A stretch of 64,000 nucleotides of DNA, from NCBI GenBank assembly GCA_036374175.1, contig DASUUH010000049.1, forward strand, positions 48,441 through 112,440. The letters run 5' to 3'. This document shows, one piece after another, positions 42,335-50,722 of the stretch. The translations under genes were made by a program, and so were the position numbers. Each line of letters starts with the position of its first letter. Within the stretch, counting starts at the first letter, position 1. The stretch comes from JASLBX01 sp036374175 (GTDB lineage: Bacteria; Actinomycetota; Actinomycetes; Jiangellales; Jiangellaceae). The notes below the pieces were generated by a model. It did not search any database. It saw nothing but the letters and a program-made list of their open reading frames with translations, and was not told where the DNA came from.

Positions 42335-44983
42335 CTACTGAGCCATGTCGACGAATCGGCTGTAATGGCCCTGGAAGGCAACCGTGATCGTGGCCGTCGG
42401 CCCGTTCCGGTGCTTGGCCACGATGAAGTCGGCCTCGCCCGCCCGTGGTGATTCCTTCTCGTAGGCGTCCTCGCGGTGCAGGAGGATCACCATGTCGGCG
42501 TCTTGCTCGATGGAGTTGTGGACTGCGATTCCATTGGCGACGAAGTTGTGCAATCCGAGCACGGTCGCGTCGTAAACTTCCTGCTCGCCGAGTGGCTCAA
42601 TCCTGACGACCGAATCCCAGATGATGTCGTTGGTCGCGTACATCTCCAAGTCGGCGCTTTCGAGAATCGCCGCGACACGAGTCAGCCGTTCCCGGCTAGG
42701 CGCTCGCTTCCAGAGCGTACTGCCGCAGAACTGTGTGTTCATCGCGGCCGCAAACTCGCGGTGTGTCATCCCGCGCTTCGTTAGAGCTGCTCGCACGTGC
42801 TGCCATATTTCGACTGGAATGGTGTCGACGTTGGTGTTCGACCGGGTCGACTCCAGCACAGCTAGCAAGTCAGCACACGCCTTGGACCGGTCGCCATGGC
42901 ATCCTATCTCGCGGAGGAACCTCAGTTGGTCGTCACGACCTGAGATATCCAGCGTGTACTGCGCTCGAACAGAGCGGCTGCTCTTGACTGTGCGCACGCG
43001 TCCCGAGATGCCGAAGCGCAACAGCAGCACGGCGACATCCACGAGTAGCCGCCTGCTCGTCGATGCATAGTAAACCCGACCTCCGGTGCCCTTCCGGTTG
43101 ATCGTGACCGAGCCGTCAGTTGACCACAAGTGACGGAGGAACAACGCGATCTGGCGCTTCGGCAGCGAGAATACTTGTGGAGGTACGAACTTTTCGTATG
43201 ACCGCAGACCGAACAAGCCCAGTGTGTCAAGCCATTCTGCGATGGGGTTCCGCCGACCGTGGGTCAACTGATACGGAGCCGGCAACCGGAGCGTGGTCAC
43301 CCGAGCGGCCGCATAAGCATCCCGAACCGCCACTACACCGAAGTGCTTGGCCGCATCCGCTACGGCCGCGAGGTTTGACTCGTCAACCGACGCATATCTC
43401 ACGGGCTGTCGACGAACGAACGAACCATCCCCGATCAGATGAGCAAGTAACACGACCTTCGGTTCCGGCCAAGGCATTTGAACCAATGGGCCAGGCACAT
43501 GACGCGGTGTGGCTATGCGACTCCCCAGCTCAAGGTCCTCCAGGGGTTTCCACCCCTCATAGGTCAGGAAGGGATGGCTTGCAGTTGCCTCAATCTGCTT
43601 TCCGGATGCGAGATGCAGGCGGAAGACCGGCTTGACCCCGCTCGGGAAAACGTGGGTCATGGTTCGAGGCACATACCGGAGACTCTCGTCGAGTGCCCAA
43701 ACTGGAATGTCGCGTTCGCCGGATGCAAGCAACTGACCCAGCGCCACCTCACTACCGTCGTCGGCCCGCATTACTCGTGTCGATGCGGTCAGGCACCCCG
43801 ACTCCCGCAGATCCGACAACATCGGCTTCTTGTCCTGCCTTTGCTCGGGACCGCGGTTGAGCTGGCTGATGGCGACGACGGGGACCTCGAGTTCCTTCGC
43901 CAGCAGCTTCAGCGCCCGCGAGAACTCTGCGACCTCCTGCTGGCGGCTCTCGACTCGCTTGCCGCTACTCATCAGCTGGAGGTAGTCGACGATGACCAGC
44001 TTGAGGTCATGCCGCTGCTTGAGCCGCCGGCACTTGGCCCGGATTTCCATCATCGTCATATTGGGTGAGTCATCGATGAACAGCGGGGCGCTGGACACCT
44101 CTCCCGTGCAGCGCGCGATGCGGTTCCAGTCGTCGTCGGTCATCTGACCAGCCCGCATGTGATGCAGCGGCACCCGCGCCTCGGCGGAGAGCAGCCGCAT
44201 GGTGATCTCGTTGCGACTCATCTCCAACGAGAAGAGCACCGTGGCTAATTGGTGACGGATTGCAGCAGCGCGGGCGAAATCGAGTCCTATGGTCGATTTG
44301 CCGACGGCGGGTCTGGCTGCAATGACGATCATCTGTCCGGGGTGCAAGCCGTTGGTGAGCGCATCGAGATCAACGAAACCGGTGGGCACGCCGACCATCT
44401 GGCCACCACGCGAGCCGATCGCCTCTATCTCGTCTAGCGTTCCTTCCATGATCTCGCCCAGCGGCAGGTAGTCCTCGGACGCCCGCCGCTCGGTAACCGC
44501 ATAGACCTCGGCCTGAGCAGCATCGACGATGTCGTCGGCTTCGCCGTCGCCGCCGTACCCCATCTGCACGATGCGGGTGCCGGCTTCGACCAGGCGGCGC
44601 AGAATGGCGCGCTCGCGAACGATGTCGGCGTAGTAGCCGGCGTTGGCAGCCGTGGGGACGTAGTTGACGAGCGTGTGCAGGTACGGTGCCCCGCCGACCC
44701 TGCCCAACTCGTTGTTCTTCTGGAGGTGGTCGGCAACGGTCAGCGGATCGGCCGGCTCGCCCCTGCCGTAGAGATCGAGAATCGCCTCGTAGATCGTCTC
44801 GTGAGCGGGACGGTAGAAGTCGTGGCCGCGCAGGACTTCGACGACATCTGCGATTGCGTCCTTGGACAACAGCATCCCGCCAAGGACGGCTTGCTCGGCC
44901 GCAATATCCTGCGGAGGAGTTCGATCGTAGCCCGGGGGTGGAACCGGGTCGTCGCTACGGTTCGGCAACTCGGTCACGCTCAT
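42335..44983 (-). CDS. dnaB: replicative DNA helicase DnaB, interrupted by an intein
   Basis: 882 residues. The N-extein (1-396) has the primase-binding N-terminal domain (PPQDIAAEQAVLGGML) and RecA core with Walker A ARPAVGKST (223-231), Walker B VIVDYLQLM (330-338) and QLNRGPE. The C-extein (824-882) continues SIEQDADMVILLHREDAY to the end. The intein (397-823) is inserted at DLRESG|SIEQDAD, the same site as in other actinobacterial DnaB inteins. After splicing the helicase would be 455 residues, normal length. Unwinds DNA at the replication fork. The start at 44983 is preceded by no strong ribosome-binding site. The gene order with rplI nearby mirrors the oriC-proximal region of mycobacteria. 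Confidence 0.96.
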   Translation of the reverse strand: MSVTELPNRSDDPVPPPGYDRTPPQDIAAEQAVLGGMLLSKDAIADVVEVLRGHDFYRPAHETIYEAILDLYGRGEPADPLTVADHLQKNNELGRVGGAPYLHTLVNYVPTAANAGYYADIVRERAILRRLVEAGTRIVQMGYGGDGEADDIVDAAQAEVYAVTERRASEDYLPLGEIMEGTLDEIEAIGSRGGQMVGVPTGFVDLDALTNGLHPGQMIVIAARPAVGKSTIGLDFARAAAIRHQLATVLFSLEMSRNEITMRLLSAEARVPLHHMRAGQMTDDDWNRIARCTGEVSSAPLFIDDSPNMTMMEIRAKCRRLKQRHDLKLVIVDYLQLMSSGKRVESRQQEVAEFSRALKLLAKELEVPVVAISQLNRGPEQRQDKKPMLSDLRESGCLTASTRVMRADDGSEVALGQLLASGERDIPVWALDESLRYVPRTMTHVFPSGVKPVFRLHLASGKQIEATASHPFLTYEGWKPLEDLELGSRIATPRHVPGPLVQMPWPEPKVVLLAHLIGDGSFVRRQPVRYASVDESNLAAVADAAKHFGVVAVRDAYAAARVTTLRLPAPYQLTHGRRNPIAEWLDTLGLFGLRSYEKFVPPQVFSLPKRQIALFLRHLWSTDGSVTINRKGTGGRVYYASTSRRLLVDVAVLLLRFGISGRVRTVKSSRSVRAQYTLDISGRDDQLRFLREIGCHGDRSKACADLLAVLESTRSNTNVDTIPVEIWQHVRAALTKRGMTHREFAAAMNTQFCGSTLWKRAPSRERLTRVAAILESADLEMYATNDIIWDSVVRIEPLGEQEVYDATVLGLHNFVANGIAVHNSIEQDADMVILLHREDAYEKESPRAGEADFIVAKHRNGPTATITVAFQGHYSRFVDMAQ
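42515..43795 (-). mobile_element. DnaB intein with LAGLIDADG homing-endonuclease domain
   Basis: Residues 397-823 of DnaB (427 aa). Splicing blocks are intact: Cys at the N-terminus (CLTASTRV), block B with TASHPFLTYEG, the C-terminal VHN with Asn, and Ser as the +1 extein residue. Two LAGLIDADG-like motifs are present: LLAHLIGDGSF and LFLRHLWSTDGSV, each with the catalytic Asp, so the endonuclease is probably active. A C-terminal helix-turn-helix-like stretch (MTHREFAAAMNT ... RERLTRVAAIL) may aid DNA recognition. The stretch looks lower in GC than the flanking extein, suggesting recent acquisition; this was not computed. Confidence 0.93.
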
Positions 44984-45358
44984 GGCCTTAGATCACCCCC
45001 GTCTGTCCGTGCAGCCGTTTCATACACCCGTTCTAGCAGATATCACTGACACTTCTCTTGGCCATGCGCGTCGCAGTTTTTCCCCGGCGAACATACGGCC
45101 ATCAACAGCTCGCCCCCAAGTGCTCTATCAACAGCGGTTGTGGACGCCTAGCAGCGCACCGGTGGAAAGCAATCCCCAGGGTGTGGACAAGTTTGGGGAC
45201 AACACGTGCACAGTGTGGGCCTGCCCTGCGAATGCCTCGGTTCACGAACTGCCTCGATTTCTGTCCACGCCCTGTGGAAGAGAACTCCACGGCCCGAATC
45301 TCGCTATGTGAGACGGCCTCGAGACGCGTCAGTCGTCACTCATACTGTCGGTGCTGCC
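44984..45358. other. 375-base dnaB/MATE spacer
   Basis: Divergent spacer that must hold the dnaB promoter on the minus strand, which I cannot pinpoint. On the MATE side TACTGT (45343-45348) lies 10 bases before the MATE ATG and is a likely -10. The middle holds a cluster of DnaA-box-like motifs at 45139-45281. No gene is supported. Confidence 0.5.
45139..45281. other. cluster of DnaA-box-like motifs
   Basis: Against the actinobacterial box TTGTCCACA (complement TGTGGACAA): TGTGGACGC 45139-45147 (7/9), TGTGGACAA 45182-45190 (9/9), TGGGGACAA 45194-45202 (8/9), CTGTCCACG 45261-45269 (7/9), TGTGGAAGA 45273-45281 (7/9). The second and third are one helical turn apart (12 bases). The cluster lies upstream of dnaB in an oriC-proximal region. 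It could titrate DnaA or couple dnaB transcription to initiation; it is not oriC itself. Confidence 0.5.
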
Positions 45359-46705
45359 ATGCGTTTGTCCCGAGCAGCGGCCCTGCGCAAGCACGACGCC
45401 GACCGCGAGATTCTCCGGCTCGCCCTACCGGCTCTCGGGGCCCTCGTCGCCGAGCCACTGTTCCTCCTCGCGGACACCGCGATCGTCGGCCGGCTCGGCA
45501 CACCCGAACTTGCCGGTATGGGAATCGCGGCCACCGTCCTGGCGACGTTCGTCAACCTCTCGATTTTCCTGGCATACGGCACCACAGCCGCCGTCGCGCG
45601 TCTGCTCGGTGCTGCTGATCTGCGCGGGGCCATGCGTCAAGGGTTGGACGGCTGCTGGCTGGCAGTCCTCATCGGTGGTGGCACTCTTGTGCTCGGCCTC
45701 CCATTGACGCCGCGGATCGTGGCACTGTTCAACCCCGCCCCAGAGGTGGCGGTACACGCGGAGACATACCTGCGGATCAGCCTTGCCGGCATCCCTGCGA
45801 TGCTGCTCGTTCTCGCCGCGACTGGAGTGCTCAGGGGTCTGCAGGACACCCGCACGCCGCTGGTCGTGGCGGGCACCGGTGCCGCCGTGAACGTCCCGCT
45901 GAACCTGGTGCTGGTACACGGCGCCGGCCTCGGCATCGCCGGTTCGGCCATCGGCACGGTCGTCATACAGACCGCGATGGCAGCGGTCTTCGTGGTGATA
46001 GTGGGCCGCGGCGCCCGGCTGCATGGGGCATCGCTACGGCCGCACTGGCCGGGTGTACGCCGCTCGTTCGGTGCCGGCGTCCCGCTGTTGATCAGAACGC
46101 TGGCCATGCGCGTGGCGTTCATCGTCACCACGCTCGTCGCCACGGCGCTTGGCACCGCACCACTTGCCGCTCATCAGGTCGTCTTCAATACTTGGCTGCT
46201 GCTGGCCCTGGTCCTCGACGCGGTGGCGATCGCCGCGCAGGCGCTCGTGGGCCGTGAACTGGGGGCCGGAGACGCGACCTCGGCACGGTCCATCACGCGC
46301 CGGATGGTCCAGTGGGGAGTCTTCGCCGGCATCGTCCTCGGCGTGATCCTGCTCGCGGCCGGATCGGTGTACGCACGGCTGTTCACGACCGACGCCGAGG
46401 TGCGGGGGCTCGTGGTGAGTGCGCTCATCGTCGCAGCCGTCCTGCAACCGATCGCCGGTTGGGTGTTCGTCCTGGACGGCGTTCTCATCGGTGCCGGCGA
46501 CGGCCGCTATCTGGCCTGGGCCTCAGCGGCGAGCGTGGCGGTGTTCCTACCGATGGCGTGGGCCGTGCTCGTTCTGGACCTGTCGCAGCAGGCAGGACTC
46601 GTGGCGTTGTGGATCGCCATTGGAATATGGACGTTCGCCCGGGCGGCCACCCTGGCTTTCCGCGAGCGCGGCAGCGGTTGGCTCGTAACCGGCGCGACAC
46701 GGTAA
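45359..46705 (+). CDS. MATE-family multidrug/DinF-like exporter
   Basis: 448 residues, twelve TM helices in two halves. N-terminal LALPALGALVAEPLFLLADTAIVGRLGTPELAGMGIAATVLATFVNLSIFLAYGTTAAVARLLGA is the DinF-type MATE start; the second half repeats it (LAMRVAFIVTTLVATALGTAPLAAHQVVFNTWLLLALVLDAVAIAAQALVGRELGAG). Likely extrudes organic cations with Na+ or H+. ATG at 45359; TACTGT 10 bases upstream suggests a nearly leaderless transcript. Inserted in an otherwise mycobacteria-like oriC-proximal gene order. Confidence 0.93.
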   Translation: MRLSRAAALRKHDADREILRLALPALGALVAEPLFLLADTAIVGRLGTPELAGMGIAATVLATFVNLSIFLAYGTTAAVARLLGAADLRGAMRQGLDGCWLAVLIGGGTLVLGLPLTPRIVALFNPAPEVAVHAETYLRISLAGIPAMLLVLAATGVLRGLQDTRTPLVVAGTGAAVNVPLNLVLVHGAGLGIAGSAIGTVVIQTAMAAVFVVIVGRGARLHGASLRPHWPGVRRSFGAGVPLLIRTLAMRVAFIVTTLVATALGTAPLAAHQVVFNTWLLLALVLDAVAIAAQALVGRELGAGDATSARSITRRMVQWGVFAGIVLGVILLAAGSVYARLFTTDAEVRGLVVSALIVAAVLQPIAGWVFVLDGVLIGAGDGRYLAWASAASVAVFLPMAWAVLVLDLSQQAGLVALWIAIGIWTFARAATLAFRERGSGWLVTGATR

Positions 46706-46819
46706 GGACGCCGTGCCCGCCCAGCACCGCCGGCGGCGGAACCGCGGGCCCATCCGGTGGCGGGCCGTCGTGAGAGGCTGGCCGTCGGCCACGAGCTCTC
46801 GCCGATTGGGGATGAATCC

Positions 46820-48805
46820 ATGCAGTTGGTCACTCTGCCGACCGCCATCGTGCTGGCATTCGTCACTGCTCTCATCTTCGGCCTGGTCGCACAGCGGCTG
46901 CTGGGAATTCGACTCGGCTTCGTACGAGTGATCATCGCCGGTGTCGTGGCGATGACGATCAACGGACCCCTCATGATCGGAGTGCTCGGAGACCTCGCTG
47001 ACCGCGCACCGACGTCGCGGGAGATCGCACCCGTGGCGGCCCTCACGCTCCTGGGGATGGCCACCACCATCCTGGCCTCGATGATCTTCCTGGTCATCAT
47101 GGAGGCCTTCGTCCCACTCGGCTCGTTGCCGCCGCCGTTGGTGTGGGGCCGTGGTATCCGGGGCCGGCTCGCCCGGGCCCGGCGCTACTGGCAGATCGTC
47201 GCGATCGGGCTGCGCAACGGCCTTGGGCCGTTCGTCCGCGAGACGCGCCGCAGGACCCTCGACGACTCCGGAGGCCGGCGTCACCTCGGCGTCGCGCTGC
47301 GCAATACGCTCAACGCCGCTGGAGTGACATTCGTCAAACTCGGCCAGATCCTGTCGACCCGGCGGGATCTGCTTCCGCCCGAGATGGTCGACGAACTGAG
47401 CGAACTTCAGGATCGCGCCGAGCCGGTCCCGTGGCCCGAGGTACAAGACGTGCTCGAGGCCGAACTCGGCGGTTCGGTCGATGACATCTTCGCCTCGTTC
47501 GAGCGTGAACCGCTCGCTGCGGCTTCGGTTGGTCAGGTGCACGCGGCCCGGCTGCGATCTGGCGCAGACGTCGTGGTCAAAGTGCAGCGACCAGGCATCC
47601 GTCCAGTTGTGGAGCGGGACCTGGACATAGCCCAGCGGCTTGCTGCTCGCCTTGAGTCTGGAACGAGTTGGGGACGGGCGCTCGGGCTGCGCTCACTCGC
47701 CGACGGGCTGGCTACGGCCCTGCGGGAGGAGCTGGACTACCGGATCGAGGCCGAGAACATCCAGACAGTGGCCCGCGCCGCCGATGCGCGGGGTATTGAC
47801 GGCATCAGAGTCCTGAGCATCCATCCCGCCCTCTGCACCGAGCGGGTCCTCGTCATGGAGCGGCTGCACGGGACACCGGTCAACGTGGCCGAACCACTCC
47901 TGCGTGAAGCCGCGGTCGACCGGGCAGCGCTCGCCCGATCGCTCCTTGACTTCCTGCTGCGGCAGATCCTCCTTGACGGTGTCTTCCACGCCGACCCACA
48001 CGCAGGCAACGTCCTTGTCATGGCCGACGGTCGGCTCGGCCTACTGGACTTCGGCTCCGTTGGCCGCCTGGACGGTGGGTTGCGCGAGGCATTCCAGCGC
48101 CTGCTTATGGCGGTCAACAGGGCCGACCCACTCGGGACGACCGACGCGTTGCTGGAGATCGTGCCCCGGCCGGACACCGTCGACGAGCAGGCACTCGAGC
48201 GTGACCTGGGGCGGTTCCTAGCCCGTCATGTCGACTCGTCGGCCGGCTCGACCGTCCGGATGTTCGGCGACCTGTTTCGGATCGTGACCGATCACGGGCT
48301 CTCCATACCCCGCGAACTCGCCGCCGTGTTACGCGCGCTTGGAACCGCCGAAGGCACGTTGGACCACCTGGCACCCGGCTTCGACTTGGTCGGCGAAGCC
48401 CGCACGCTCAGTGCCTCCTACGTCACCGAGCAGCTTGAACCGGCATCGCTGCGGCACGCCGCGACGGAGGAGCTGATCGCGCTCGTACCGATCCTACGCC
48501 GCCTTCCGAGGCGGGTAGAGCGGATCGCCAGTGCGGCCGAGCACGGTCGGCTCGCGGTGAACGTCCGCCTCTTCGCCGACGAGCGCGACCGCGAAGTCGT
48601 CACCGACCTGTTGCACAAGGTGTTGCTGGCCTTCTTGGCTGCCGCGGTGGGCATCATGGCGGTATTGCTGCTCGGCACGGACGGCGGCCCGCGGGTCACC
48701 GAATCGGTGAGCCTGTTCGCGCTGTTCGGCTACAACCTGCTCGTGGTCAGCTCAGTGCTCGGCCTGCGAGTCCTGGTGACGATCTTCCGCCGCGGCCCGT
48801 CCTGA
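46820..48805 (+). CDS. UbiB/ABC1/AarF-family atypical kinase with membrane helices
   Basis: 661 residues. Three N-terminal hydrophobic helices (residues about 5-100), then the ABC1 kinase-like domain: FVKLGQILSTRRDLLPPEM (the KxGQ inhibitory motif), AAASVGQVHAARLRSGADVVVKVQRPG (the alanine-rich nucleotide loop and ATP lysine), ELDYRIEAENI, DGVFHADPHAGNVLVMADGRLGLLDFG (HxDxxxxN and DFG). C-terminal two TM helices. Members support isoprenoid-quinone synthesis or lipid distribution. ATG at 46820 is chosen because the kinase helices start there. Confidence 0.9.
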   Translation: MQLVTLPTAIVLAFVTALIFGLVAQRLLGIRLGFVRVIIAGVVAMTINGPLMIGVLGDLADRAPTSREIAPVAALTLLGMATTILASMIFLVIMEAFVPLGSLPPPLVWGRGIRGRLARARRYWQIVAIGLRNGLGPFVRETRRRTLDDSGGRRHLGVALRNTLNAAGVTFVKLGQILSTRRDLLPPEMVDELSELQDRAEPVPWPEVQDVLEAELGGSVDDIFASFEREPLAAASVGQVHAARLRSGADVVVKVQRPGIRPVVERDLDIAQRLAARLESGTSWGRALGLRSLADGLATALREELDYRIEAENIQTVARAADARGIDGIRVLSIHPALCTERVLVMERLHGTPVNVAEPLLREAAVDRAALARSLLDFLLRQILLDGVFHADPHAGNVLVMADGRLGLLDFGSVGRLDGGLREAFQRLLMAVNRADPLGTTDALLEIVPRPDTVDEQALERDLGRFLARHVDSSAGSTVRMFGDLFRIVTDHGLSIPRELAAVLRALGTAEGTLDHLAPGFDLVGEARTLSASYVTEQLEPASLRHAATEELIALVPILRRLPRRVERIASAAEHGRLAVNVRLFADERDREVVTDLLHKVLLAFLAAAVGIMAVLLLGTDGGPRVTESVSLFALFGYNLLVVSSVLGLRVLVTIFRRGPS

Positions 48806-48880
48806 CAAGTCGCAGGCAGTGTGACTTGTCCGGGCCACGGTTGAGGGTCGCGCAGGCCAGGGGCTTGTCCGGCCGGACAA
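48804..48880. terminator. two palindromes between convergent ubiB-like and rplI genes
   Basis: GACAAGTC (48804-48811)/GACTTGTC (48823-48830), and a perfect 16-bp palindrome TTGTCCGGCCGGACAA (48865-48880) flanked by CAGG/CCTG. No T-runs. Probable bidirectional termination zone. Confidence 0.6.
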
Positions 48881-48896
48881 CCTGCAATGCCCCGGC

Positions 48897-49343
48897 TCAG
48901 GCGGCGGCGACGTCCAGCTGGACGTTTGCGGCGACCTCGGGGTGCAGGCGGACGGTGACGGTGTGCAGGCCGACCGTCTTGATCGGGTTACCTACCTCGA
49001 TCCGCCGCTTGTCGACCGCGGGGCCGCCGGCCTTGCTGACCGCCTCGACGATGTCGGTGGTAGTCACCGCGCCGAACAGCCGGCCGGACGCGCCCGCCTT
49101 GGCCGTCAGGCGAACGGGAGTCGCCTCGAGCTTGGCCTTGATCGCCCGAGCGGTGTCCAGATCGGCGATCTCGCGCGAGGACCGCGCCCGCTGGATCACG
49201 TCGATCTGTTTCTGGCCACCCTTGGTCCAGGCGATCGCGTAGCCGCGCGGGATCAGGTAGTTGCGGCCGTAGCCGTCCTTGACATCGACGGCCTCGCCGG
49301 GCGAACCCAGACCGGGAACCTCTTGAGTGAGGATGAGCTTCAT
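48897..49343 (-). CDS. rplI: 50S ribosomal protein bL9
   Basis: 148 residues. N-terminal L9 domain MKLILTQEVPGLGSPGEAVDVKDGYGRNYLIPRGYAIAWT (the rRNA-binding pattern GEAVDVKDGYGRNYLIPRG), a long helix, and a C-terminal domain with AKLEATPVRLTAKAGASGRLFGAVTTTDIVEAV. bL9 stabilises the L1 stalk region. Last gene of rpsF-ssb-rpsR-rplI, 14 bases after rpsR. Confidence 0.98.
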   Translation of the reverse strand: MKLILTQEVPGLGSPGEAVDVKDGYGRNYLIPRGYAIAWTKGGQKQIDVIQRARSSREIADLDTARAIKAKLEATPVRLTAKAGASGRLFGAVTTTDIVEAVSKAGGPAVDKRRIEVGNPIKTVGLHTVTVRLHPEVAANVQLDVAAA

Positions 49344-49357
49344 CGTTGCGTCCCTCC

Positions 49358-49594
49358 TCAGCGTGCCGTCGAGGTGTACGGCAGGAGCGCGACCTCGCGC
49401 GCGTTCTTGATCGCTGTGGCGACGTCACGCTGGTGCCTGGTGCAGCAACCGGTGACGCGGCGCGCACGAATCTTGCCGCGGTCAGAGATGTACTTGCGCA
49501 GCAACGCGGTGTCTTTGTAGTCGACGTACTTAACGTCTTCCTTGCAGAATGCGCAAACCTTCTTCTTAAGCTTGCGCACAGGTGGCTTTGCCAT
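49358..49594 (-). CDS. rpsR: 30S ribosomal protein bS18, zinc-binding (C+) form
   Basis: 78 residues. C+ type: Cys14, Cys17, Cys50, Cys51 and His54 (VCAFC ... GCCTRHQ) form a zinc ribbon. Basic N-terminus MAKPPVRKLKKK and the core YKDTALLRKYISDRGKI are typical. Pairs with bS6 in the platform of the small subunit. Zinc-free C- paralogues are common in actinobacteria for zinc starvation; none is in this window. Confidence 0.98.
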   Translation of the reverse strand: MAKPPVRKLKKKVCAFCKEDVKYVDYKDTALLRKYISDRGKIRARRVTGCCTRHQRDVATAIKNAREVALLPYTSTAR

Positions 49595-49665
49595 CGTGGT
49601 GCTCCTTAAAGAACTTCACACTGGAGCCCGGTCGGTCCTGTGCGACGACCGGGATGGTGTATCGG

Positions 49666-50190
49666 TTAGAAGGGCGGTTCGTCCGCGGCGCCACCGCCGG
49701 CCCAGGGATCGGCCTGACCGCTGTCGGCCGGTCCACTGGCTTGGCCACCCGCCGGAGCGGTGCTCCACGGGTCGCCGCCTGCGGGTCCCGACGGCGCACC
49801 ACCGCCACCGAACCCACCGCCGGAGCGCTGGGTTCGAGTGACCTTCGCCGTCGCGTACTTCAGGCTCGGACCGATCTCGTCGACGTCCAACTCCACGACC
49901 GTGCGCTGCTGCCCGTCACGTGTTTCGTACGTGCGCTGCTTGAGCCGGCCGGTCACGATCACGCGCATGCCGCGCTGCAGCGACTCCGCGGCGTTCTCCG
50001 CCGCCTGCCGCCAGACGGCACAAGACAAGAACAGCGGGTCGCCGTCCTTCCACTCGCCGGTCTGCCGGTCGAACGTACGCGGCGTTGACGCGACGCGGAA
50101 GTTCGCCACCGGCGCACCCGACGGAGTGAACCGCAACTCGGGGTCGTCAGTCAGGTTGCCAACGAGAGTGATGATGGTCTCGCCTGCCAT
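49666..50190 (-). CDS. ssb: single-stranded DNA-binding protein
   Basis: 174 residues. OB fold: MAGETIITLVGNLTDDPELRFTPSGAPVANFRVASTPRTFDRQTGEWKDGDPLFLSCAVWRQAAENAAESLQRGMRVIVTGRL, then a Gly-rich linker (GGGFGGGGAPSGPAGG) and the acidic C-terminal tip DEPPF that recruits repair proteins. Located in the rpsF-ssb-rpsR-rplI operon, the usual actinobacterial arrangement. Confidence 0.98.
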   Translation of the reverse strand: MAGETIITLVGNLTDDPELRFTPSGAPVANFRVASTPRTFDRQTGEWKDGDPLFLSCAVWRQAAENAAESLQRGMRVIVTGRLKQRTYETRDGQQRTVVELDVDEIGPSLKYATAKVTRTQRSGGGFGGGGAPSGPAGGDPWSTAPAGGQASGPADSGQADPWAGGGAADEPPF

Positions 50191-50232
50191 GGATGGTCCC
50201 TCCGCAGGGGTGGGTAGCCGTTGGTGTTGGGA

Positions 50233-50523
50233 TCAGTGGGCGTCCGGGCGGACGACCTTGGTACGCAGGATGTTCTCGTTGAGCCCGAGCTGGCGGTCGA
50301 GCTCGGCCACCGCGGCCGACTCACACTTCAGATCGAGCACCGCGTAGATACCCTCGCCCTTCTTGTTGATTTCGTAGGCGAGCTTACGCCGACCCCAGAC
50401 ATCGACCTTCTCTACCGAACCGCCGGATTCGCGGATCACGCCGAGGAACTGGTCGAGGGTGGGGGCCACGGTCCGCTCCTCGAGCTCTGGGCTCAAGATC
50501 ACCATGACCTCATACTGACGCAT
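50233..50523 (-). CDS. rpsF: 30S ribosomal protein bS6
   Basis: 96 residues: MRQYEVMVILSPELEERTVAPTLDQFL ... VWGRRKLAYEINKKGEGIYAVLDLKCE, the bS6 signature. The ATG at 50523 gives the family length; the frame could extend to an ATT four codons upstream, which is not used. An AGGAGGTGA ribosome-binding site lies 11 bases before. First gene of the operon. Confidence 0.97.
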   Translation of the reverse strand: MRQYEVMVILSPELEERTVAPTLDQFLGVIRESGGSVEKVDVWGRRKLAYEINKKGEGIYAVLDLKCESAAVAELDRQLGLNENILRTKVVRPDAH

Positions 50524-50722
50524 CGTGCCAATCACCTCCTATGGGCTTCGCGGCCACGGTCTCTCCGTGACAGGAGGGCTGTGCGTCCAACCGGCCCGGG
50601 TGTACGGAGGTACCGCACGTAGCCCAGGCCGAAGAATCAGACTACCAGCGCCGTCGTCCCGCCACCCAATCGCCGGCAGGCTCCGGCTGCCGGATGTCGG
50701 CGAGCGCTCGTATGGTGGCGCC

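Noticed and set aside
45139..45281. oriC
   Set aside because: Only five boxes of mixed quality, no flanking dnaA and dnaN and no AT-rich unwinding region; the genes here are dnaB and MATE.
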